64,000 bases of DNA from Paenibacillus sabinae T27 (GTDB lineage Bacteria; Bacillota; Bacilli; Paenibacillales; Paenibacillaceae): positions 3,015,252 through 3,079,251 of the forward strand of contig NZ_CP004078.1 in NCBI RefSeq assembly GCF_000612505.1, read 5' to 3'. Below the pieces are notes generated by a model. That model had not been told where the DNA came from. It made no database searches and was given only the letters and a program-made list of their open reading frames with translations. Of this stretch, positions 26,322 to 33,681 are shown piece after piece. A program made the position numbers and the translations under genes. Numbering within the stretch: position 1 is the first letter of the stretch; each line of letters starts with the position of its first letter.

Positions 26322-27050
26322 TTATAATAATCCGGCCCGCTCCTGCGAGGTGAGCCTGCGCCCCGTAACGTCATGCTTGATTATTCCGTTATCCAGCACC
26401 CACAGGCGCGTGGCGAAGCGCTCGGCAAGCTCAAGCGGTACCACGGCGATCACCGAAAGGCCGGTCTCCTTGCACAGCTCCCGGAGCGTCTCGATGACGC
26501 TCTGCGCCGACTTAGGGTCAAGACCCGTCACCGGCTCGTCGGCAAGAATGACCTTGGCACCGTGAACGAGCGCGCGTGCAATGGCTACGCGCTGACGTTC
26601 CCCGCCGCTTAGCTGGCCCAGCTTCATCCTCGACTTGTCCAGCAGGCCAAGGCGTTCCAATTCGTCCATGGCTCCCATGTAATCGTCGGAGCGGACCATT
26701 CCCGTCAGTCTGCGCCACAGAGGGGTCTGGGCGGCCTGGCCGATCAGCACGTTCTTTAACGCGGTTCGGTTCCGGTTCAACTCTTCGTTCTGCTCCAGGA
26801 ACGCCCATTCGCGGCGGATTTTCGTTCTCCCGCCGAGGCCGCCCTGCAGAATGTCGGTCCCGTCCACCCGGAAATTCCCTTTGTCCCACTTCTCGCGCAG
26901 CGCCAGACAGCGCAGCAAAGTCGTCTTGCCGCTGCCGCTCACGCCGAGCAGCCCGATCAGTTCTCCGGAATCCATCCGAAAGCCAATGTCCCGCAGCACC
27001 GGAGTCTGTTCCGGTCCGACGCGTTTGGCCAAATGCTCCACGATAATCAT
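26322..27050 (-). CDS. Orphan ABC ATPase (PhnC-like) lacking the switch histidine
   Basis: A 242-residue ABC nucleotide-binding protein. Walker A LGVSGSGKTT, Q-loop AFLEQNEELNRNRTALKNV, signature LSGGERQRVAIARAL and Walker B VILADEPVTGLDP are intact, and overall it resembles PhnC-type phosphonate ATPases. At the H-loop, where PhnC has His, the sequence reads SVIAVVPLELAERFATR, with no His. No permease or binding-protein gene is adjacent. It is the first gene of the operon and is preceded by a good promoter. It could energise a permease encoded elsewhere or play a regulatory part. Confidence 0.85.
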   Translation of the reverse strand: MIIVEHLAKRVGPEQTPVLRDIGFRMDSGELIGLLGVSGSGKTTLLRCLALREKWDKGNFRVDGTDILQGGLGGRTKIRREWAFLEQNEELNRNRTALKNVLIGQAAQTPLWRRLTGMVRSDDYMGAMDELERLGLLDKSRMKLGQLSGGERQRVAIARALVHGAKVILADEPVTGLDPKSAQSVIETLRELCKETGLSVIAVVPLELAERFATRLWVLDNGIIKHDVTGRRLTSQERAGLL

Positions 27051-27376
27051 GAATCCGCCTCTCCTGTTCCCAGATCTATTTCATCATATTATAGTGTACT
27101 TGGAAAGCAAGAACAAATGCCTACCATGCGATCACCCGTTCCCTATGATAAACCAAATTTACCGATTTGGCGAGAATAATAACCTAAGGAATTCGAACAG
27201 GATATATATAAAACAAGAGAAGTCAGCCGCAGCGGCGGCGGAGAAACTGCCCCCTTACCTGCACAGGTGATTTCTTCCTGGGGTTTCCTGTATAATCAAC
27301 AATGTAGTGGACAATCCCATTCCAAACAAGGGATAATGATGGGAAGTCATTGATTTTTGGGAGGACTGCATGTTTC
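27051..27376. other. Divergent region between the ABC ATPase and ArsR-type genes
   Basis: These 326 bases contain the - strand promoter at 27088-27116 and, on the + strand, a TATAAT-like element (CTGTATAATC, near 27290) without a good -35. GGGAGG lies before the ATG at 27377. Nothing else recognised. Confidence 0.4.
27088..27116 (-). promoter_or_regulatory. Promoter of the five-gene signalling operon
   Basis: On the - strand TTGTTC, 17 bases, then TATAAT, about 35 bases upstream of the ABC ATPase ATG. Confidence 0.7.
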
Positions 27377-28294
27377 ATGAATTATGAACTGAAAATTGAT
27401 GTGTCACCCGTATATGAACTGCTGGACAGTTTCATGCTATATGTAACGCGAAAGTGGATTTCCAATCTGGATATCGGACCCGACTGGGTGCGCGACATTG
27501 ATGGACGAATCCCGCCTCACAAGAGGGCGGCTCTGCTTCAGGCGGCCGAGTGGCCCTTTGAAGATTACGATATCCTGTACGCCTGGGCATATACCCACGG
27601 CCCTGCTGCTAAGGTACAGCTGTTCCTCGACGATATGGAATCCGCAACTGTAGAGGAATGGTTCGAGCTGGCGGCCCCATACCTTCCCGATTTCACGCTG
27701 GAGGAGTGCCGGAGGATCAAGGACGGCTACGGACCGCTGCTTCGGCTCTGGCATGAGCAGTACTTCCGCCATGTCGAATCGAAGATGCTGTCGCTACTGA
27801 TTGAAGACGCCTCCGAGAAAAAGCTGCTGCAAAGCAAGATGGACCCCGGAGCGCTCATTGAGTACGCCTCTGGCGGCGTTGTGGTCGAGGACATTCCCGA
27901 GCTGGAAACGATTGTTCTACTTCCGACGGTGCATCACAGGCCGATTAACACGTACTGCTTTTACAAGAAACTGATGCTCGTGCAATACCCCGTTGACGTC
28001 CCGGTGGAAAATGAAGACGAGCCCCCTACGCTGCTGCTCCGCATGACCAAAGCGCTGTCCGATCCGGTGCGCCTCCGTCTGCTGCGCTATGTCGCCGATG
28101 AGCCGAAGTCACTCTGGGAGATGCAATCCGATCTCGGTCAGTCAGGGGACATTCTGATGCATCATTTAATGATGCTGCGTGTGGCGGGACTGCTGCGCAT
28201 TCACCTGCGTGAAGAGGATAACGAGCGCTTCAGCATCCGGCCGGACGGCGCTTCGGAACTTCAGATGTTCCTGGAATCGTATATTCGATTATAA
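27377..28294 (+). CDS. ArsR-type winged-helix regulator with a large N-terminal domain
   Basis: A 305-residue cytosolic protein. The C-terminal ~90 residues form an ArsR winged helix: LLLRMTKALSDPVRLRLLRYVADEPKS, then LGQSGDILMHHLMMLRVAGL as the recognition part. No metal-binding Cys motif is present there. The ~200-residue N-terminus is aromatic- and acidic-rich and not recognisable to me as a catalytic domain; it may bind a ligand. The frame opens with a TTG at 27350 that lies before the GGGAGG site, so the ATG at 27377 is used. The HAD gene follows 91 bases downstream and may be in the same unit. Confidence 0.75.
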   Translation: MNYELKIDVSPVYELLDSFMLYVTRKWISNLDIGPDWVRDIDGRIPPHKRAALLQAAEWPFEDYDILYAWAYTHGPAAKVQLFLDDMESATVEEWFELAAPYLPDFTLEECRRIKDGYGPLLRLWHEQYFRHVESKMLSLLIEDASEKKLLQSKMDPGALIEYASGGVVVEDIPELETIVLLPTVHHRPINTYCFYKKLMLVQYPVDVPVENEDEPPTLLLRMTKALSDPVRLRLLRYVADEPKSLWEMQSDLGQSGDILMHHLMMLRVAGLLRIHLREEDNERFSIRPDGASELQMFLESYIRL

Positions 28295-28385
28295 TACTTC
28301 TACAGATATACAGATGCTGGCTTGAAGGGTATCGTTTTTGAGGCCCGGGTACCCGCCTTACAAGCCGAACAAAGGAGTGAGCGAC

Positions 28386-29144
28386 ATGACATATTGGACT
28401 CAACAGGTGATTTTCGACCTCGATGACACTTTAGTCCACTGCAACAAATATTTTGAACTCATTCTGGGGCAGTATTTCGAGATGATGAGCGACTGGTTTA
28501 GTGATGAGGGGCCTACAACGGAGGAACTCCGCCGCAAGCAGGTGGAAATCGATGTCGAGACGGTCAACACGAGCGGACTCGCGAGCGATAATTTTCCGAA
28601 GTCGCTAATTGCCACCTACCGTTATTTTTGTGCAAAGTATAATCGGCCAACCGACCCTTTCCAGGAAGGGCAGCTAATGAAGCTAGGACTCAGCGTATAC
28701 GATCAGGAGATCGAAGCCTATCCCGGCATGGTTGAGACGCTGGACAATCTGAAGCACGACGGTCATGAGCTGTATCTGTATACGGGGGGAGATCACTCCA
28801 TTCAGCGCCGCAAAATCGAGCAAATGAAGCTGGATATGTACTTTGACGACCGCATCTATATCCGCCGGCACAAGAACGTTGAAGCGCTGGAAAAAATTCT
28901 GAGCACCCGCTCCTTCGACCGCAAGCACACCTGGATGATCGGCAATTCTCTGCGCACCGACGTGATCCCGGCGGTTACCGCCGGCGTCAAAAGCATCTAT
29001 CTGAAGCAGCAAAACGAATGGGTGTACAACATGGTCGAGCTTCAGCGTGATATGCATCAGTCGGTGATTACCATCAATTCGATTCACGAAGTGGTCCCCG
29101 TCATCCGCAGAAACGCTCTGCGCCAGAGCACAAGCCACGGCTGA
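28386..29144 (+). CDS. HAD-family hydrolase
   Basis: A 252-residue cytosolic phosphatase-type protein. Motif I VIFDLDDTLVHCNK, motif II LYLYTGGDHSIQRRK (Thr), and motifs III/IV in NVEALEKI and WMIGNSLRTDVIPAVTAG, where Asn replaces the first acidic residue of the usual DD pair but the later Asp is kept. The cap is helical and inserted after motif I. The frame opens at 28338, but AAAGGAGTGAGCGAC directly precedes the ATG at 28386. Substrate unknown. Followed in the same frame by a 41-codon remnant after its stop. Confidence 0.85.
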   Translation: MTYWTQQVIFDLDDTLVHCNKYFELILGQYFEMMSDWFSDEGPTTEELRRKQVEIDVETVNTSGLASDNFPKSLIATYRYFCAKYNRPTDPFQEGQLMKLGLSVYDQEIEAYPGMVETLDNLKHDGHELYLYTGGDHSIQRRKIEQMKLDMYFDDRIYIRRHKNVEALEKILSTRSFDRKHTWMIGNSLRTDVIPAVTAGVKSIYLKQQNEWVYNMVELQRDMHQSVITINSIHEVVPVIRRNALRQSTSHG

Positions 29145-29270
29145 ACCAACCTTAAAAAGATTGACGCAAGTGTACATGCAGCGTACGAGGCTTTGACAGC
29201 CGCCATTGCGACTAACAGCTTGCGGGCGGGGCAATTGATCCGCGAAATCGGCAAGCAGGCGCTTAATTAA
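29145..29270 (+). pseudogene. Possible gene remnant after the HAD gene
   Basis: Directly after the HAD stop, in the same frame, 41 codons read a protein-like amphipathic sequence (KKIDASVHAAYEALTAAIA, then GQLIREIGKQALN) and end in TAA just before a terminator. There is no plausible start with a ribosome site. It looks like the C-terminus of a lost gene, or a former extension of the HAD protein. The parent family is not recognised. Confidence 0.4.
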
Positions 29271-29272
29271 AT

Positions 29273-29309
29273 CAGCCAGTCTCCGTTAACGTGAGACTGG
29301 CTGTTTTTT
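29273..29309 (+). terminator. Terminator after the HAD gene
   Basis: The stem CAGCCAGTCT/AGACTGGCTG with loop CCGTTAACGTG is followed by six T on the + strand. Confidence 0.9.
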
Positions 29310-29591
29310 GTTTGGTGAGCTTTAACGGAATTTGTCTAAATGTTCGAGTAGGGTTTTGCCGAAACCCTGGTTAGCCTGCGGTTGCCCGAGTATGAACATT
29401 GCATCAATAGGAATTTGATTATTCAGGAAATATCATTATGGAAAAAATGTGGAATATCCTCTCCGTCGGATCCGTCGGAAGGGCGGCGCGTGAACTTAGT
29501 CCACAGCTCGGATGAGATGGAATTTCTCCCCCTTATCTCTGCAAAAATGGAAAAAAAGCATGCCTGAGAGGGAATTTTAGAGCTAGTATAA
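29310..29591. other. AT-rich intergenic stretch left of the insertion sequence
   Basis: No gene with a ribosome site or known family was found in these 282 bases. A small stem AGGGTTT/AAACCCT occurs near 29350. A 61-codon open frame starting at 29382 has no recognisable features and is probably not a gene. Confidence 0.4.
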
Positions 29592-29648
29592 AAAGTGGAC
29601 ACCTCGTTAAGAGAAAAAGATAATAGAGTTATCTAAGGAGGTGTTCAC

Positions 29649-29966
29649 ATGAGTGAACCACGGAAACAGTATAACGAAGAGTTCAAGAAACAAACGGTAA
29701 AGTACCTGCAGGAGCAAACGAAGTCGGTAGAGGACATCGCTCTGGAGCTGAATATTCCTGTGAAGACCCTGTATGCCTGGAAGGCGAAATACCGCGAGTT
29801 TAAGAACGAGCCTATCGCCAGCCTGGATCGAGTCCGCGAACTGGAGCAGCTGCTGAAAGAAAAAGAACGTGAACTTCACGAAAGCCAGCAACGTGCTGCC
29901 GATGCGGAGGAGGAACTGGCCATCGTAAAAAAAGCAGTGCACATCTTCAGCAAACCAAAGAACTGA
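29649..29966 (+). CDS. IS3-family transposase OrfA
   Basis: A 105-residue helix-turn-helix protein (RKQYNEEFKKQTVKYLQE, VEDIALELNIPVKTLYAWK) with a C-terminal leucine-zipper-like helix (LEQLLKEKERELHESQQ). AAGGAGG precedes the ATG by eight bases. Near its end the run A7G at 29927-29934 is a classic -1 slippery site: the OrfB frame is open from there onward, so an OrfAB fusion transposase can be made. Confidence 0.92.
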   Translation: MSEPRKQYNEEFKKQTVKYLQEQTKSVEDIALELNIPVKTLYAWKAKYREFKNEPIASLDRVRELEQLLKEKERELHESQQRAADAEEELAIVKKAVHIFSKPKN

Positions 29967-29977
29967 GATTTCAGTTT

Positions 29978-30838
29978 GTGGAAGATCATCGCTCCGAGTT
30001 CCCTTTGGAGAAGATGTGCAAAGCACTAGGTGTCTCCCGGAGCGGCTACTACACCTGGCGCAGCCGAAAACCCAGCGAGCGAGTGCGGCGCAAGGTGCGG
30101 CTGTTAAAGCGGATCACGTATCATTTCAACGATTCACAGCAGCGTTATGGTGCGCCCAAGATTGCACATCTTTTGCGCCAGGAAGGCGAAACCGTCACCG
30201 AACGTACCGTCGGCCTATACATGCAAGAACTCGGATTCCGTGCCTGTGTCAGCCGTACCTTCAAGGTTCAAACCACCGACTCCAATCATGATTTGCCGAT
30301 CGCTCCAAACCTCCTGAACCAGCAGTTTCACGTGGAGAAACCCAATAAAGTATGGGTAGCCGACATTACGTATATTCCATGCCGGGAAGGCCGCCTGTAT
30401 CTAGCCAGTGTGCTGGACTTATGCACCCGTGAGATCGTAGGCTGGCGTCTGAGCGACCGGATGAACACCGATCTCGTCCTGGGCGCCCTAAAGGATGCCC
30501 ACCTTGCCAAGAGACCTAAAAAAGGACTGATCCACCATTCGGATCGAGGAAGCCAGTACGCGTCCGAAGATTACCGAAAACAGCTCAAGACTTACCGTAT
30601 GATCACCAGCATGAGCCGCAAAGGAAACTGCTACGATAATGCTTGCATGGAATCTTTCCATAGCATCCTGAAAAAGGAGCTCATTTACTGCAAGCGATTT
30701 AGAACGAAACAGCAGGCCTACGATGAGATCTACCGATACATTGAGTTTTTTTATAACCGCAAACGAATCCATGGTGCACTAGGGTACCTGTCACCGATTC
30801 GCTTTGCTGCTCGGTTCAATAAGAGAAAAGCAAGCTAA
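29978..30838 (+). CDS. IS3-family transposase OrfB (DDE integrase core)
   Basis: The catalytic half of the transposase. It has an HTH_21-type N-terminus (MCKALGVSRSGYYTWRSRKP), then the rve core with Asp in NKVWVADITYIP, Asp in LIHHSDRGSQYAS and Glu in NACMESFHSILKKELIY. The GTG at 29978 is the first start-like codon, but the same frame is open back to the A7G slippery site at 29927-29934, so production as an OrfAB fusion is more likely than independent initiation. The frame is intact to the end. Confidence 0.93.
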   Translation: MEDHRSEFPLEKMCKALGVSRSGYYTWRSRKPSERVRRKVRLLKRITYHFNDSQQRYGAPKIAHLLRQEGETVTERTVGLYMQELGFRACVSRTFKVQTTDSNHDLPIAPNLLNQQFHVEKPNKVWVADITYIPCREGRLYLASVLDLCTREIVGWRLSDRMNTDLVLGALKDAHLAKRPKKGLIHHSDRGSQYASEDYRKQLKTYRMITSMSRKGNCYDNACMESFHSILKKELIYCKRFRTKQQAYDEIYRYIEFFYNRKRIHGALGYLSPIRFAARFNKRKAS

Positions 30839-30852
30839 AGGGTGTCCACTTT

Positions 30853-31136
30853 CTTGACAGAGGTCCATTTCTCCAGCTTAATCAGGCGTATTTAAAGAAA
30901 AACAAGAAAATCCGGCCAATAAGCCGGAGATTTTCCCGTTTAGCTTCCGGTATCCGTCCTTTATTGAAAATAAAGGGGACATTTTCCCGTTCAGTCATGC
31001 CACTTAAAAAACCGAAAAGAGTAAGAAAGAACCTATTCAGAGCTGTTCAAGGTTCAAGTGAATTCCGTTGCCGTCGCTGGCGCCCTGTCCGTCCTTGGCC
31101 AGCTTTGAACATCTTCACGGCGTCACTTTAGCCGCT
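30853..31136. other. Intergenic region between the IS and topB
   Basis: A bulged stem AAAATCCGGC/GCCGGagATTTT at 30907-30934 could act as a bidirectional terminator. The related blocks AGATTTTCCCGTTTAGC and ACATTTTCCCGTTCAGT occur about 45 bases apart. No gene seen. Confidence 0.35.
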
Positions 31137-33371
31137 CTATTCCACTCCCAACTCGCCCGTTTCCGGGCTTCTGAGGATCAGTTTGCCCTCGGCGCCCGAA
31201 CCGTCCGGCATCACCAGCTTCAGCTTGGCGGTGCGGCCTTTTTCGATCAGCGCCTTGATCTGGGTATCGGTAAGCTGTCGGCCATAACTTTCCTTCCAGA
31301 TCACGAACCGACAGCCCTCCTTGTAGCGGGAGCAGCCGTACCCCTTGCGGCCCATGAAGATTTGGCCGCCGCAGCCGGGACGCGGACATGCCCCGATGAA
31401 CTTGGGCGCAGCAGGACGGGAAGCGGCGTCTGCCGGGGCGTAGGAACTGTCCCTCCCCCCGCTCGAACGCCGAGTGCTGCCCTTTCCTTTCCCTCTTGTG
31501 CCGGAAGATGGTTCGGAGCTTTCAAAGGACATTTTGTCCGCCCGGGATTGCGCGCGAACCTTATCGACGATCATCGCCGCGAACTTTTTGACATTTTCCA
31601 TAAATTGCAGATCGGACGCCGTTCCGCGCGAGATTTCGTTCAGTCGGCGCTCCCATTGGCCCGTCATTTCCGGAGAAGTCAGCAGCTCCACGCCGGCTCC
31701 CCGGATCAGCTCGATTGCGGTCCGTCCCTTTTGCGTGATCAGAATCTTTTTGCCCTGCATTTCGATGTAGCCGACTTTTTTCAGCCGTTCGATTGTGGCC
31801 GCTCTCGTCGCCGGAGTTCCCAGCCCCGAATCCTTCATCGCGTCCCGAAGTTCCTCGTCCTCGATCTGCTTGCCAGCGCTTTCCATGGCTTTCAGTAAAG
31901 TCCCTTCCGTAAAAGCCTTCGGCGGCTGCGTCTCCTTCTCCTTCACCACGGCGTCACTGCAATGCACTCCTTCACTGGAAACGATGGAGAAAGGCTCGCT
32001 GACCTCCGTCTCTTCGTCCTCTTCTTCCTCTTTTCCTTTGGCTTTGCCGCCTCTTGGCTTGTCCTTCTTCTGATCGCCGTAAATGACCTTCCAGCCGAGG
32101 CTCAGCAGCTCTTTGACCGTTGTCTTGAACATTTCTTCCTCAACTTCAGTTATAACGGTATGCATTTTATATTCGGCTGCTGGATAAAACTGTGACAGGA
32201 AGCGCCGAACAACGAGATCGTAAAGCTTCTGCTCGTCCGGGCTGAGACTCGTCGCTTTGCGCCCCGTCGGCAGAATGGCATGGTGATCCTCGACCTTCGA
32301 AGGATTGCAGACAAATTTATTGCCTTTGTGCACCAAGTTCCGGTTGGCCCCCTTCACCCACTCATCGTAGGCCGTTCCCGTAAGCGAGGACAGCGTCTTG
32401 TGCATCTCCGGAATATTCTGCTCGGTCACGTAGTTGGAGTTCGTCCGCGGGTACGAAATCACTTTATGCTTCTCATACAGCGCTTGGGCGGTATCGAGCG
32501 TTTTTTTGGCAGAAAAACCAAACTTTCCGTTCGCTTCACGCTGCAGCAGGGTCAGATCGTACAGCCGGTTCGGATATTCTTTCGTGTCCTTTACCTCGTA
32601 CGAGGCAATTCGTCCAGGCTTTCCTTTGACCTTTGCCGCCAGCGCCTCCGCTTTATCCTTCTCGGTCAGACGGTCACCCTGCCATAACCCTTTATACGAA
32701 GTGTCTCCCTGAGCAAAATGGCCCTCCACCTGATAATATTTCAGCGAGGAAAAAGCCTCGATCGTCTTCTGACGCTCGTAAATCAAGGCAAGGACCGGCG
32801 TCTGCACCCGGCCGACCGACAACAGCACATTATGTCTCGTCGTAAAGGCTCGCGAGCCGTTCATGCCGATCAGCCAATCGGCCTCGCTGCGGACTCTGGC
32901 CGCTTTTGTCAAATTCTCATACTCCGAGCCGTCCTTCAGCTCCTGGAAGCCTTTGCGGATCGTCTCGGGCGTAAGGTCGGAGATCCACAGCCGCTTAACC
33001 GGCTGCTTCAGCTTCAAATGCCGCTGGATCAGTGAAAAAATATGCTGCCCCTCCCGCCCGGCATCGCAGGAATTTATCAATAAATCGCTCCGTTTCGCCA
33101 GCTCGGCAATCACTTTCAACTGGTCCATCGTCTTCCGGTTCGGCACGAGCTTGAACTGGTCGGGAATGATCGGCAGGTCCCCGATATTCCACCGCTTGTA
33201 TTTCGGATCGTAAGCATCGGGTTCCGCCAGTTCGATCAGATGCCCGATGGCCCATGTAATAATATACTGCTCCCCTTCGAGGTAGGAACGGTGATTTTTG
33301 GCTTTCGGCTCAATTGCGGCGGCGATGTTCCGTCCCATATCCGGTTTTTCCGCAATGATCAGTGTCTTCAA
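31137..33371 (-). CDS. topB: DNA topoisomerase III
   Basis: A type IA topoisomerase that passes single strands and decatenates DNA. 744 residues: Toprim domain with TLIIAEKPDMGRNIAAAI and INSCDAGREGQHIF (the Gln variant also occurs in TopB), the catalytic Tyr in KVISYPRTNSNYVTE, and RVQTPVLALIYERQ. The C-terminus, after a Gly/Arg/Ser-rich linker, has a zinc ribbon (ACPRPGCGG ... YGCSRYKEGC) and a final domain RQLTDTQIKALIEKG. The frame opens with TTG at 33377, but AGGAG sits at a better distance (nine bases) from the second TTG at 33371. Confidence 0.95.
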   Translation of the reverse strand: MKTLIIAEKPDMGRNIAAAIEPKAKNHRSYLEGEQYIITWAIGHLIELAEPDAYDPKYKRWNIGDLPIIPDQFKLVPNRKTMDQLKVIAELAKRSDLLINSCDAGREGQHIFSLIQRHLKLKQPVKRLWISDLTPETIRKGFQELKDGSEYENLTKAARVRSEADWLIGMNGSRAFTTRHNVLLSVGRVQTPVLALIYERQKTIEAFSSLKYYQVEGHFAQGDTSYKGLWQGDRLTEKDKAEALAAKVKGKPGRIASYEVKDTKEYPNRLYDLTLLQREANGKFGFSAKKTLDTAQALYEKHKVISYPRTNSNYVTEQNIPEMHKTLSSLTGTAYDEWVKGANRNLVHKGNKFVCNPSKVEDHHAILPTGRKATSLSPDEQKLYDLVVRRFLSQFYPAAEYKMHTVITEVEEEMFKTTVKELLSLGWKVIYGDQKKDKPRGGKAKGKEEEEDEETEVSEPFSIVSSEGVHCSDAVVKEKETQPPKAFTEGTLLKAMESAGKQIEDEELRDAMKDSGLGTPATRAATIERLKKVGYIEMQGKKILITQKGRTAIELIRGAGVELLTSPEMTGQWERRLNEISRGTASDLQFMENVKKFAAMIVDKVRAQSRADKMSFESSEPSSGTRGKGKGSTRRSSGGRDSSYAPADAASRPAAPKFIGACPRPGCGGQIFMGRKGYGCSRYKEGCRFVIWKESYGRQLTDTQIKALIEKGRTAKLKLVMPDGSGAEGKLILRSPETGELGVE

Positions 33372-33405
33372 AAACAATCGCTCCTGTCTATCAATCTCTG
33401 CTAAA

Positions 33406-33649
33406 TAAAATGAACTTAAGATTTTCCCATTTGGGTTAGTTCGTAACTACGGAAGGTTTGAACTTTCGGCCGCTGTTGTCTCCAGATTTCTTGATGCATA
33501 TCGCTCTTAGCGGTTGAAATCCGGAGACAGCCTATGCTTTCGAAGCGAGCTTTCCGAAGGAAAGCTTTCGGCCGAACGCTAACGCTCCTGCAGTTCCAAA
33601 CTTCCCTTCGTTACTTCTTACCCTGAGAGTATTTTTCAAGTTCATTTTA
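33406..33649. repeat. MITE-like inverted-repeat element
   Basis: A 244-bp non-coding block bounded by perfect inverted 12-mers TAAAATGAACTT (33406-33417) and AAGTTCATTTTA (33638-33649). Similarity between the arms continues inward in broken form (GGGTTAGTTCGTAAC against GGGTAAGAAGTAAC; GTTTGAACT against GTTTGGAACT). Inside lie further hairpins: GTCTCCAGATTTC/GAAATCCGGAGAC, CGCT-ctt-AGCG and CTTTCC-gaa-GGAAAG. A terminal TA at each side fits a mariner/IS630-type target. No open frame of note. Such elements occur in many copies in Paenibacillus genomes to my recollection, but I cannot verify this. Confidence 0.65.
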
Positions 33650-33681
33650 TATAGTAAAAAGGTCCAGTAGTCTATTATACA

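Larger units (their letters stand above)
29592..30852 (+). mobile_element. IS3-family (IS150-like) insertion sequence
   Basis: A complete-looking element with two overlapping transposase frames and perfect 12-bp terminal inverted repeats, AAAGTGGACACC at 29592-29603 and GGTGTCCACTTT at 30841-30852; the true tips may lie about five bases further out (a shared GT occurs at that offset). No clear 3-bp target duplication was found. It is inserted in intergenic sequence between the HAD gene and topB. Confidence 0.9.

Noticed and set aside
29382..29567. A 61-codon + strand frame left of the insertion sequence
   Set aside because: No ribosome site, no family, and composition like random AT-rich intergenic DNA.
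33000..33100. Apparent loss of the Toprim acidic residue in topoisomerase III (DAGREGQ instead of DAGREGE)
   Set aside because: The Gln form also occurs in well-studied TopB proteins, so it is not a sign of inactivity.
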